From contig CAUDNR010000139.1 in assembly GCA_958430865.1 (NCBI GenBank), positions 9,102-29,891 on the forward strand: a DNA stretch of 20,790 bases. Direction: 5' to 3'. Position 1 is the stretch's first letter; every line of letters begins with the position of its first letter. Positions 9,935 through 19,250 of the stretch are shown piece after piece. The notes under the pieces were generated by a model. It saw only the letters and a program-made list of their open reading frames with translations, was not told the DNA's origin and did not search any database. Position numbers and translations under genes: made by a program. The stretch is from Entrophospora sp. SA101. Its lineage: Eukaryota > Glomeromycota > Glomeromycetes > Entrophosporales > Entrophosporaceae.

Positions 9935-10269
9935 TTAATTCGTGAAGGAAAGGATTTTATTAATGATCGGCTGAGTGCATTTAGTGCATTATTATAGTAA
10001 AAATCATCCATTAAAATTAAAAAATACTGCATGACATTGTATTACAGAGGATTCACCATATGCGGAGGATTTCAAGGTTTAACCTCACCATTATACCACC
10101 AATATAATTAACGGGGTTCTTTATCTCTGTATACACTCGTTACATAATGAGCATCTCCTAATAGGAAATTTTGTTAATAATCTAAGTATTTTTCTACTGC
10201 AAAGCAATATGGAATTATAAATGCAAAATCACAAGGCAACTATAAAAATATTTATTATAAAGAATATAA
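9935..10269. other. Intergenic, upstream of the coiled-coil gene
   Basis: This is the likely promoter side of the minus-strand gene at 9018-9934. A short direct repeat GTGCATTTAGTGCATTA sits near 9976-9992. No gene is seen. Confidence 0.3.
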
Positions 10270-11130
10270 ATGATGAAAAACTATTTCTAAAGAGAAAAAG
10301 TAAAAGAAGTCATTGATGAATTGAATGAGCATTGATTTAAAAAATATAAGGATAAACCTTCTAAGATGTTAACTAGATTTCAATGATACATACAGATAAA
10401 ATCATTTGCCAATGGAAATTAATTTTTTAATTGAAAAATTTGTCATTCAAGAAATAGGAAAAAATAAAGGTAAGTAGAATTCAACAACTTATTTTAGAAA
10501 GTGATTATCCCAGGTTTAAAAGAACTAAAAAATCTAAACCAAAATATGATGACATGAATTACCAAGATTTCAATGAATACAATAATAGTTTAAAGAAGTT
10601 ATCAGAAAACATTGAGAAAAACTCAAACTTAATCAAAATCTTTGGAAAGTAGTTAAAGAAAAAGGATGATTAGAATACCAGCCAGTTTGAATAAGGAATA
10701 TTTGGTAAGAAAACAATTTTATCATCAAAATAATTTACCTGTTGAACTGAAGAAATAATAGCTGCTGCTTATACTACTTCTGCTCAGCAAACAATTTATA
10801 AAAGATTAAATGATAATGACAAAAAAAGAATAGTACATTCTCAAAACTCAAGGATACATTAAAGAATTGAACAAGAAAAAAAATATATTTAACCAACATT
10901 CAAGAGGCTTTAAATACTGAAATGACTGGTATACAAGAATTAAAAGAAAAAGAGATTAAGAACTATTAACCAAAGAAATTAAGAAATATTATGAAAATGA
11001 AAATTATATTTAGCCACTAAACCTCTACTAAGTTTACTTAAGAAAGAAAATAAATTTATAAAGTTAGGAAACAAAATTAAAACCCAATTTCAGCAAGTAG
11101 AAGAATACCAACCCAAGTTAATAACTCTTT
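10270..11130 (+). pseudogene. Decayed plus-strand coding relic, unidentified
   Basis: Coding-like peptides occur in shifting frames separated by many stops. Examples are SDYPRFKRTKKSKPKYDDMN followed by YQDFNEYNNSLKKLSENI, then TSAQQTIYKRLNDNDKKRIV and ALNTEMTGIQELKEKEIKN. They are Lys/Glu/Asn-rich and helix-like. No frame is open beyond about 60 codons, so this is not a working gene. It faces another relic on the minus strand at 11188-11740, and the two together may be the remains of one mobile element, but I found no terminal repeats to prove it. Confidence 0.35.
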
Positions 11131-11187
11131 TTCCAAATGACTAAATGACCTCAAATGGCTCAAATGACATATTGTTTAATTTTAAAT

Positions 11188-11740
11188 TCAAAATTTTATT
11201 AATTTTATCAATGAATTTACAAAATTAGGTGATTCTAAATTATCACCAAAAATACTACACAGGCTCCATTTGGTGATTGGATCATCAGCAGGATGTATAG
11301 TACAATCTACAGCTATAAATTCTAAAGGATCAGAAATATCTCTATTATCATCAATCATATTCATCCAATTCTACCCAATGTTCAGTTCTGTTAATAGAAT
11401 CACCAGTTTCTTCTCCAAAGGCATATGTATCCTCTTCTCTTTCTTCAAAAGATGCTAATGTTTCATAGTCATTAGCAACAGTATATTCCCCAAAAGAATC
11501 TGAAACAAAATAGTAATTTTGATTTTTTTTTCCTCAGTCTCATGTATTATTTCTCTGATGTGTCTAATTACATCCTCTGTTTTTGACTTTTGATCACTAA
11601 TATCCCTTACTCCCCAAAAATTTGTTACTTGTTTTTCTATGTACTTTGGTGGTTTGTTGTTGGTTGATTTTGCTGTTGATGATGAGGAAGAGGGTAAAAG
11701 GTCTTCCTCCTTTTCTATTTGAATATTAAGTAGATAAATA
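11188..11740 (-). pseudogene. Decayed minus-strand gene with acidic C-terminal half, unidentified
   Basis: Reading down the minus strand, one frame gives a Ser-rich linker (EEDLLPSSSSSTAKS), then KYIEKQVTNFWGVRDISDQK and EDVIRHIREIIHETEEKK. A second frame takes over near 11510: DSFGEYTVANDYETLASFEE, then REEDTYAFGEETGDSINRTE and HWVELDEYD. A third frame near 11360 reads DDNRDISDPLEFIAVDCTIH, then PADDPITKWSLCSIFGDN, ending at TGA 11190-11188. Two frame changes without convincing splice sites point to a pseudogene. I do not recognise the family; its position beside another relic hints at a mobile-element passenger. Confidence 0.45.
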
Positions 11741-11754
11741 AAAATAAAAACAAA

Positions 11755-11860
11755 ATGATGACAAGTTGCAATGCAACACAACTACCACCACCATTCTTTT
11801 TATAACTTACTAGAATGATGACAAGTTGTAATAATCGCAAACACCACCACAATTCTTTCT
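11755..11860. repeat. Imperfect 60-bp direct repeat plus A/T palindrome
   Basis: ATGATGACAAGTTG begins at 11755 and again at 11815, and each copy continues into a CACCACCA(C)-ATTCTTT stretch, giving a period of 60 bases with several differences. Immediately after, 11876-11908 is an A/T palindrome (G-T7-C-T5 opposite A5-G-A5-C) that can fold into a long weak hairpin. Confidence 0.6.
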
Positions 11861-12079
11861 TTTTTGTCATGGCATGTTTTTTTCTTTTTAAAAAAAAAAA
11901 AGAAAAACAACTTTTTACATGTTAAAAAAATGTTACTAATATTAATGGGTTAAATTTTCTAATAAATCCATGGGTAGTTGTTGAAAATTTATTGGGACCT
12001 CCTCAATCAGAAGTTTCCAGGTTCTTTTATAATAATAATAATAATAATCTAATTTCGCATCATAATAAATTTTAAAAAA

Positions 12080-13252
12080 ATGGGTAATGAAATAAGAAAA
12101 AGTGATACGGTTTTAAAAGCACAGGAGTTAATGTCGCAAAAAGAAGAAATTGAAAATCAGCTTGACGACTTGGAGAAAGTTTTGAAATCAGTTTAGTTTC
12201 AATACTTGTCACCAATTTAATTCTATTTATTCTATTTATTATCTAATATGTATAACATCATCAATAAAAAGCAAGGAATAGGAATGACTGAACAATTAGT
12301 TGATCACGAAGGGTTTCCTCGTTCCGACATAGACATAGTAACCGTAAGAACTGCTCGTGCTAAAATAATTGGTAAAGATTGGTTTGTGTATATAATAACA
12401 AGTGTTTTGAAATAAAGGGGATCTTATAATAATAAATACACTAGTTAGTTAATTTATGGTTGGGTTTTTTAAAAAACTCAAGCATTGAGGAATGACCATA
12501 AAGCAGTTATGTCAGAAATTGAAAAGGCTTTACATGCTATACATGCAGAAAACAAAGCAAACAAATTAGTTGAAGGAAACAATGACGAATCAAGTAAGTA
12601 ATTTTGATTCGTAAATTTATTATTTTTATAGTTATAATGATGCGATCTTTTAATTAATTAATTAAATTGATCTTTTCTCTTTATCACAAAATCAAAAAGT
12701 TGGGAAACCTAAACCTTTTGCAATAGTGAATGCAATTGCGCCTGATTCACCAGCTAAAGAAGCGGTAATAAATAGGAATTGAATTGCTGATTGATTATAT
12801 TATTAAATTTTTTGGGAGGTGAGATGATGAAAATTAATTTTTATTATCATTAATCCACAAAATATTTAGGGATTAACAAAAGGTGATAGAATTATAAGAT
12901 TTGGATATATACATTCTAATAATAATCAAAACCTTAATGCTTTAAATTCTTTTGTGGCTGAGAATGTTGGTGTACGTATATAATCATAATTATGAAGATT
13001 ATAATTATTTATTTTTAGTATTAAATCAATAATAATAAATCCAAAAATCAGAAAAATATTGGAATTACAGTTGAACGTGGGGAAACACATTCATCACAAT
13101 TGATTGTATTGCATCTAACACCTAGGCATGGATGGGGTGGAAAAGGGCTTCTAGGGTACCTTTTTATCATCTGTTTAATTAATTTATGCGAAATAGAAAA
13201 CTAATGATTAAATTTAATTATCATTTGTAGGTGTCATATTTTACCTATTTAG
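12080..13252 (+). CDS. PSMD9: 26S proteasome assembly chaperone, PSMD9/Nas2 type (seven exons)
   Basis: Exons 12080-12190, 12272-12371, 12483-12593, 12700-12764, 12870-12971, 13052-13155 and 13231-13252 join in phase with GT-AG introns and encode 204 residues. The N-terminal helical part (residues 1-95) has QKEEIENQLDDLEKVL, then GMTEQLVDHEGFPRSDIDIV, TVRTARAKII and ALRNDHKAVMSEIEKALHAI, all hallmarks of the family. Residues about 105-195 form the PDZ domain: FAIVNAIAPDSPAKEAGLTK then GDRIIRFG and NIGITVERG. The protein ends GWGGKGLLGCHILPI, the typical conserved tail. Nas2/p27 binds the Rpt5 ATPase C-terminus and helps assemble the base of the proteasome regulatory particle in cytosol and nucleus. 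Length matches the usual 200-230 residues. The last exon carries only 22 coding bases. Two donors are weak (GTTTAG and GTACCT), but phase and conservation support them. Confidence 0.93.
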
Positions 13253-13512
13253 ATGAATATTGTAATTATTAAATATTAAATGATGAGTCATTTACTGTTT
13301 TTATAAGTGCAAATAACATTTAAACACAAAGAAAAAGATATACTATATATCATATATAACAGAAAATATTTTTAAATATTTTTAAAATTGCCAAATTTAA
13401 TCATTTAATATCTTTTTATGAAATGTTGAAAATTACAAATAATGTAAATTTTTTTTTTCACATGAAAATTATATTTAAATAATTACTTTTGTAAAGATTT
13501 TTATTGCTAGAA

Positions 13513-14630
13513 CTAACAAATGCAAGAACCATCACCATCATTACGGTTTTGTTGATTTTGATCTAATAAACTTATATCGATCTTGTTATCTAACGTCTCG
13601 GATCTTTTCTGCCATAAATTTGGATCTTCAATTATCTAAATAACAGTGATAACAAAAAAGAAGTTTAGTAAATAATTCTTTAATTAGCTTTTAATCATAT
13701 CTAAAATTATCAAATAACAATAACAATAATAGTGTATTAAACATAACTATATAATATACCTTTCTAACAAGTTCTTCAAATGCTTCTCTTACTCCATATT
13801 TTGTCTTGGCACTACATTCTATAAATAAAGTTTGTGATTTCCTAGCATACGCTTCACCTTCTTTACGTGAAATAGCCCTTCCATTTTCCTAATTCAATAA
13901 TTTTAAAAATCAATCATGAATAACGGTAATGATAGTGATAATTACACGTTACAAATAAATACCTTATCTATCTTATTACCAACTATCATTTTCACTATGT
14001 TCTTGCTTGTACAATAGGTGTTTAATTCATTAAACCAATCATCTAATTGATCAAATGTTTCACGATTGGATACATCATACACTTAAAAATTAAAATTAAC
14101 ATTAAAAAGAATAATTTCATATATTAAAATAAATTATCTAGAATTGTATTTATACTTATATATACACATATACAAATATACGTACATATACATACCAAGG
14201 ATGACACCTTGAGCACCACGATAATATGAGGATGTTAGTGTTCTAAAACGTTCTTGACCAGCTGTATCCTAAATATTTCAAAAAATCATTGAAAATCATC
14301 ATGTTTTTTATTTATTTAATAAAATAATATGCAAAATAAATAAATAAATACCCATATTGTTAATTTATATTTTTTCCCATCTACACCTATTTCATGAACT
14401 TTAAAATCTACACCTGTTATTATATTATATATATGTGTGTGTGATTTAATGTCTTTTGTGTGCGTGCGTTGCAATTTAACAAATAATTTACCTATCGTTG
14501 CTGACACTTCGTCATGTGTTAAAAATGTATCGTCAGTGAATCTTAGTAAAAGAGACGATTTTCCAACATTTGAATTACCGATAAGAAGAATTTTAAATGT
14601 TGCAAGATACTCGTTGTTGAGTTTTGTCAT
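13513..14630 (-). CDS. Rab18-like small GTPase (six exons)
   Basis: Exons on the minus strand are 14630-14492, 14413-14352, 14268-14196, 14081-13963, 13888-13760 and 13635-13513, all GT-AG and in phase, giving 214 residues. All G-box motifs are present: GNSNVGKSS (18-26, P-loop with Lys24/Ser25), SATIGVDFK with Thr45, WDTAGQE (67-73), GNKIDK (126-131) and ECSAKT (155-160). The protein ends in SCIC, a C-x-C signal for double geranylgeranylation. The stretch [20 protein letters not shown] and [20 protein letters not shown] favour the Rab18 subgroup, which acts at ER-lipid droplet contacts and in ER-Golgi traffic; Rab1/Rab8 types are less likely. It is convergent with the PSMD9 gene, 260 bases apart, and divergent from a candidate exon at 14746. 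Confidence 0.93.
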
Positions 14631-14745
14631 ATTTAATTATATTAATATTATTGTTGTTATTAATTTATTTTTATATTATAAATATTATAATTACATCATC
14701 ATTTCAAAAAGTTTTTGATAAAAATGATAACCAGTTTGTACAACC

Positions 14746-14826
14746 ATGGCTCGATTCAAATTTACACGTTATTATTATGAATTAAAAAAATTTAAACAGC
14801 CTTCAGCAGGTTTGTTGAGGATACAG
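14746..14826 (+). other. Candidate first coding exon, divergent from Rab18
   Basis: An ATG at 14746 opens 27 codons (MARFKFTRYYYELKKFKQPS, then AGLLRIQ) ending exactly at a good donor, CAG-GTAAAT. The next acceptor at about 14900 (CTTTTAG) would continue LINNIRG and a few more residues before a stop. The basic, aromatic N-terminus could be a mitochondrial presequence or simply the start of a lost gene. It lies 116 bases from the Rab18 ATG, head to head, and just ahead of the alpha-actinin relic. I cannot tie it to either. Confidence 0.3.
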
Positions 14827-15044
14827 GTAAATGTTTTTCATTTAATAAAAAATAAAGCAAAAAAATATATATGAATAATCACACACTTTTTAAACTTTTA
14901 GCTAATTAACAACATTCGAGGATGTTTTTTTTTCGTGTTTAGCGATCGTACCTGGTAGGTAATTGCAATTAATTTGATGTTTAAATGGTAATAATTCAAT
15001 AATTCTTTATAATAATAAGTTTTTTCCGTATCATTAAAAAAAAG

Positions 15045-15612
15045 GTCAACAATAAGCTAGCTATAAAAAAGATATTCTTCCCGTAGAAGATTTATATAAA
15101 TGGTGTACGTCTAATAGTAAAACAGTTAATTAATAGACATGTGATGACACTCTAAAAATGAACTAAATTATTTAAATCTGGAGGCTTTTTATTTATTAAT
15201 AAGAAATTATTGGTGATTCGCCTTTTGGCAGATACAATAAGTTGCATTTGAAAATGTAAATAAAGCTTTGGAATTTATTAAACATCATAGTATTTCTTTC
15301 GCTGACAAATATTGGTGCTGAAGGTAGACCTATTTTATAAATAATAACAAATGATTTATTTGTTTTTAAAAATTTTTTTTTTAAAATCATTATTAGACTT
15401 ATCATTGGCACGATATGGATAATTATTTCAAGATTTACTATTGCTGATATTAGGTTTGTGAATAGTCAATTAATTGTCAAGGTTTTTAAAAAAATCTTCA
15501 TTTATTTAAAACTTGTTTGTAAAGAGGTCTCGCTGCCAAAGAAGGGTTATTACTTTGATGTCAAAAAAAGGCTGCACCTTATGCCGAAGTTGATGTATAT
15601 AAAGGATTTTAA
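15045..15612 (+). pseudogene. Alpha-actinin-type actin-binding domain pseudogene (tandem CH domains)
   Basis: Pieces of two calponin-homology domains appear in correct order but in changing frames. They are VNNKLAIKK (15045), DILPVEDLYK (15071), IIGDSPFGRYNK (15206), FENVNKALEFIKHHSIS (15247), LTNIGAEG (15302), RLIIGTIWIIISRFTIADI (15395), and GLAAKEGLLL-stop-CQKKAAPYAEVD (15526). These match well-known actinin/fimbrin signatures: the first CH domain (ENVNKAL, NIGAE, G-x-IW-x-I-I-x-RF-x-IADI) and the start of the second (AKEGLLLWCQ, APY). A TGA at 15556-15558 replaces the conserved Trp before CQ, and there are several frameshifts. The functional family bundles F-actin at septa and rings. Spectrin repeats and EF-hands are not seen downstream. 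A possible earlier piece, SDRTW near 14942, resembles the lead-in to the first CH domain. Confidence 0.78.
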
Positions 15613-15689
15613 CTATAGGTAGAATTTAATATATTTGTAAATTTACATTGTTAATCACTATACAATCTTTAATATTGAAATTCCTTATC

Positions 15690-16440
15690 AAACAAAACGC
15701 TTCTAGTATATAGAACCCTTGAAGACATATGAAAGAAATCGGGGGCTATTATTTATGTGGTTAAAATGAAAAAAACTGGGAAATTATTTCCAAATTTGGA
15801 ATGATTTACAAAAATCAACAGATAAATTGTTTGATGACAACGTTATTAAAGTTAAAAAAAAACCAAAAGGTAAGGATCATTTCCTTTCAAATGGTTAATA
15901 TCGTTATTTTATTTTTTTTTTTAATTAGCCTTGATTACTTAATATAATAAAGTTTAAATGGAAACGTTCTAACACGGGTGGATATTATTATTATACAAAG
16001 GAAATTTATTGACAACAGTTCTTCTTCACCTTTGGGAAAGTATTATCAAAAAAATGATGATTATAAGAATTTTTAAAAAAAAGGAAAATTTAATAAGGAT
16101 AAAGTACGAGAAAATAATATTATACAACAATCATTATTATATTCTTTTTTTATGATTTCTTTTGTGGCTGGTCATATTTATTACATCTTTTCTATTGTGA
16201 TTAAGAGAACCAATGGGGTAAAGAATCTGAATATTATTACGAGTATTCAGATGATGATGACCGACCCGTAATATACCCTGTGTTATCTGAGGTAGAATAG
16301 CTTTTGTTATATTCATCACTCCCACATTGATAAATTGAAACGTGCTGAATCGCCATTTCTTTTCTATTGTGATCAAGAAAGCCAAGAGGGCAAAGAATCC
16401 GAATATGAGCGTTCAGTTTTATTTTATTTAATCAAAAAAA
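15690..16440 (+). pseudogene. Coding relics with an internal duplication, unidentified
   Basis: Peptides that look coding occur in several frames: EPLKTYERNRGLLFMWLK, then NYFQIWNDLQKSTDKLFDDN and VIKVKKKPKG before a GT site near 15870, KWKRSNTGGYYYYTKEIY near 15956, and SSSPLGKYYQKNDDYKNF near 16020. Two related segments follow: FYCD-stop-ENQWGKESEYYYEY with SDDDDRPV (about 16190) and FYCDQESQEGKESEYERS (about 16362). The last two come from a direct DNA repeat of about 55 bases, at 16186-16243 and 16358-16411, offset 172. Stops interrupt all frames. I do not recognise the protein; acidic Tyr-rich segments suggest a disordered region. It may or may not belong to the upstream actinin relic. 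Confidence 0.4.
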
Positions 16441-17156
16441 AACCTGCCAGCGATCATATCAAGAAATAGAATATTATTTAAAAAATAAATAAATTGTAAA
16501 ATATAAAATCATTCATTAAAAATTATTATAATTAATGAATTAGAATTATAATACACCATACTTAAAATTTTTTAGCGAAATTTCTGAGAGATTCATCAGA
16601 AGGACTTTCTAGCATGATATAGTAATGGCGAAACAAATGACCATCAAGTGACCAGGTTGTCAACTTCTTTCCCGTTATTAATATATATTAATATAAAGAT
16701 TTTGAAATATTATGTAATTCACACGTTGGATTTTTAAAAACCCACCACTATTCAATTCAGCTTTAAAAAAGGAGTCAATTCATATAAAAAAATCCATCAT
16801 TCTATCGTATAGAGAATCAATCTATACTTGTTTGTAAATTTTTTTTTTAAAAAAAAAACCATATTGTGTCAAAAGTCAGCACGCAGGGTTGGACATGTGA
16901 CCGACTCATCAATTTAAAAATAACAATAAAATATAATAAATGTTTAAAACAACATAGAGTTATTTGTTATCCATTATAAAAAAAAAACTTTCTAAGATAG
17001 ATTGCTTAAAGAAGCATTTGTTTTCTTCTAATTGTTTGTATTTTTATTAGATTTGATCTAATAATCTTCATGGATTTTAATTGTTATTGATCGTATTTCA
17101 GATTAGGTCTATATAATAATTTTAAAATTTTTCATCCCGTGTAACAAAAACTAATA
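16441..17156. other. AT-rich spacer before the MITE
   Basis: No gene is supported. A T/A palindrome lies near 16838-16860. A GC-richer patch at about 16865-16912 (GTCAGCACGCAGGGTTGG and onward) stands out from its surroundings and may be part of an old repeat. Residual coding-like text near 16576-16660 is interrupted. Confidence 0.3.
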
Positions 17157-17544
17157 CAGTGCAGGACATCTATAATGGTCAATAGTCCGAAACTTAAAAT
17201 TTTAGAAGATCTTTCTAATTTAAGTAATCATATTCCTTTTATTGGAAAGATTGTCTGTATCACGGAAAATTTTTAAGCCGATCATCAACCTTTTAGGAAA
17301 CCACAAGGGAATATCATTCCGAAATTTTACAATTTACATATAGACATATATAAAATGTTCTAACTTTCAAGCCTTATAACTCAAAACTTTTCTAATAAAA
17401 TGAAAAAGTAAACCGATGGAAATGAAGCTTAGGTCTTTAGCTTTAATTTTATCGGTTTATTTTTTTTTTTAATTTTTTTAATAAGGAGTTATAAGCTTTT
17501 AAAATCATGTGATAATCATTGACCGTTATAGATGTCCTGCACTA
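17157..17544. mobile_element. MITE, Tc1/mariner-like, 388 bp
   Basis: Terminal inverted repeats of 27 bases face each other: the left end begins CAGTGCAGGACATCTATAA (17157) and the right end (17518-17544) is its complement with one interior difference and one at the outermost base. TA flanks both sides (17155-17156 and 17545-17546), the target duplication expected of Tc1/mariner elements. Inside, the segments around 17370-17410 and 17450-17500 are also mutually inverted (GCCTTATAACTC against GAGTTATAAG; AAACCGAT against ATCGGTTTA), so much of the element can fold into one hairpin. There is no transposase ORF, so it would depend on an autonomous relative. The family name is inferred from ends and TA; it was not searched. 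Confidence 0.82.
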
Positions 17545-17675
17545 TAGTATTTTCTAACTTCGGTTTTTATTATCTTTATTAGAAAATAATATACATGGCA
17601 TATATAAAGCAAAAAAATATATATAGAAAGTATAGTTTATTAAGGAATATCTTATTTCAGTGATAATATTCAAAG

Positions 17676-18202
17676 GTGTTGGAACTTTCTAAATTTTATG
17701 ATAACCAAAATAACATCCGGGAAACAATTCTGGTATGATAATTTATTATTAAAAAAAATATTATTTTTTATTGATTAATTTGTCCAGGAATACCTTGTTA
17801 GATTGATCTTTATGATTTTTGATCACAAGGGTCAAGAAAAAAGTCTCGTTTATTACGGCTCTTATAAGGTTTGATTTGTTTTTTGATGTGTCGTTAATAT
17901 CATAAATATATTTAGACATCCATTTCCAATTGTCATAATTGGTCGCAATTTAGGAGTTTGTAGGCCAACCTTTAGATATGTGGAAAACATTTTTTATCTC
18001 ATAGGACGATACCACAACAAGAAGGCGTGATAAAAAATCTACAATTATTGAAAATGAAGAAGCATTATTAATTCGGGTAATTTCGACTTTGACGCAATGT
18101 AAATATAAAATTGATTAATTACATGCTAATTTTATTTTAACATTTTGTACTGTATTTTCTCAGGTTGTCTTTCTGATATATGAATGTTCGAATGTAGCCT
18201 GA
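17676..18202 (+). pseudogene. Multi-exon coding relic or unannotated gene, unidentified
   Basis: Four open segments connect through GT-AG introns, all in phase 0. They are 17676-17732 (VLELSKFYDNQNNIRETIL), 17788-17868 (EYLVRLIFMIFDHKGQEKSL, then VYYGSYK), 17954-18076 (EFVGQPLDMWKTFF, then DDTTTRRRDKKSTIIENEEA) and 18164-18202 (VVFLIYECSNVA-stop). A TAG at 18002-18004 interrupts the third segment; it could be skipped by a 45-base intron from GT at 17960 to AG at 18004, short but possible. No start codon exon was found, and upstream sequence is occupied by the MITE. Sustained phase and composition argue against chance. I do not recognise the family. Confidence 0.35.
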
Positions 18203-18325
18203 TGGCGAAAGCTCGCCACCATCATATTTGGTCTGACGACAGAAACATGAACTTATCATCACTAATCATAAGTAGATAACAGTCTAACGTAAGTAGGTTG
18301 CAATCTTTAAAGATTACAACCTACT
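18201..18325. other. Two strong stem-loops
   Basis: Stem-loop 1: TGGCGA (18203-18208), loop AAGC, TCGCCA (18213-18218), with outer GATG/CATC pairs possible across a bulge. Stem-loop 2: 18292-18325 is a 34-base near-perfect palindrome (AGTAGGTTG-C-AATCTTT and its complement) with a single mismatched pair. They lie just after the stop of the relic at 17676-18202 and are GC-richer than their surroundings. They could be 3' UTR structures, a structured RNA or remains of a small element. Confidence 0.5.
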
Positions 18326-18684
18326 ACTTTAATAACTTTTTTTTTTCATAATAAAATTGAATGAAACTTTTATGGTTTTATTGTTTAAGTCTTCTATAAT
18401 AAAGTTACAAAGAGCCTTTTGCCCCATCTCATTTGTTTATAAAGTTTATCTATTACTAATTTTTTTTTCAATGTCTTTGCTATATATATAAAAAAAAAAT
18501 TTGTAATATAAAAGCTTGATCTATTTAATTTCATGTTTGTATCTCTTTATTTGAACAATTTTTATGTATATTTACATCACCTAATTTTGATTAGGATAAA
18601 AAATTTACAGCTATAAGATAAAAAAAGATAATTACAAATATTAAAATTTTTTTTCCTCAATTGTTAGGAAAGCAACTCTTATGA
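18326..18684. other. AT-rich intergenic spacer
   Basis: Nothing beyond A/T runs and a (TA)n stretch near 18480 is seen. No gene or repeat is supported. Confidence 0.4.
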
Positions 18685-19060
18685 TTAAAAAAACCAAAGA
18701 GTATCGCCTCTTCCAAGTTCACCAAAGGGTAAAATGACACACAAACCGTTATCAAGATCCTTAGCATCATGATAAAGATCTGTTAATGTGTTGAAATTGA
18801 TAGCCAACATAGTGAACAGTTTTTTCACCTATAAAAGTAATAAGCATTAAACTTACTTTTTATGTTCAATTCGATCATTGCACAAGTAAGAACCAGAATT
18901 ATATGGTAGTGTTGAGTAATTACAAAAAATACCAAAAAATTTTATATTGCTTTTTTTAAATAATCCGATTTATGCTTGAAATTTTCCTTTAAATTGGATT
19001 CAAAAACATCAAAAATTCTTATCAATGTTTCTCTTTTATTGTTGGAGTAATGAGATTCAC
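18685..19060 (-). pseudogene. Gene fragments, possible oxygenase-like fold (tentative)
   Basis: Two minus-strand exon-like pieces follow good acceptors. The first (from 19060) reads ESHYSNNKRETLIRIFDVFE, then SNLKENFKHKSDYLKK. The second (18828-18685, 47 codons) reads VKKLFTMLAINFNTLTDLYH, then DAKDLDNGLCVILPFGELGR and GDTLWFF before TAA. The pattern H-x-D-x-x-D-x-x-N-G-L-C-V-x-x-P-x-G-x-x-x-x-G-D recalls the double-stranded beta-helix of 2-oxoglutarate/Fe(II) oxygenase-like proteins found in fungi, some carried by transposons. The expected GG-D-L is degraded to GRGDTL, and no second metal His is visible. The pieces are too short and isolated to work; the family call is tentative. Confidence 0.35.
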
Positions 19061-19174
19061 CTAAAAAGTAAAATAAATATTAATAATTGATTCTAGAGGT
19101 TGGAATCGTCCAAAAAATCCTTAGTCGACTACTAGTTGGTCAAAATTTCTTTTAGTCAACTAAATTTTTTTAAT

Positions 19175-19218
19175 ACTAGCGTGTAACCATTTGCTTCGCA
19201 AAATGGTCACACACTAAT
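19175..19218. repeat. Inverted repeat inside the hAT element
   Basis: ACTAGCGTGTAACCATTTGC is followed after two bases by an imperfect complement (CGCAAAATGGTCACACACTA), giving a stem of about 20 pairs with a few mismatches. It lies in the 3' subterminal part of the hAT element and could be a subterminal hairpin or a nested small insertion. Confidence 0.65.
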
Positions 19219-19250
19219 CACGGGAATAACATCCTATTTAATTAGAATAT

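Noticed and set aside
14437..14718. Plus-strand ORF over Rab18 exon 1
   Set aside because: Antisense shadow of the P-loop exon of the GTPase.
16137..16385. Minus-strand ORF of 82 codons
   Set aside because: It spans the direct repeat; the plus strand carries the repeated FYCD...GKESEY peptides, so the minus frame is likely a shadow.
18181..18225. tRNA-like text (GTTCGAATG and a CCACCA-like hairpin)
   Set aside because: No acceptor stem, D-arm or anticodon arm can be placed around it.
18201..18340. H/ACA snoRNA made of the two stem-loops
   Set aside because: No ACA box lies three bases before a plausible 3' end, and the spacing of the hinge is not convincing.
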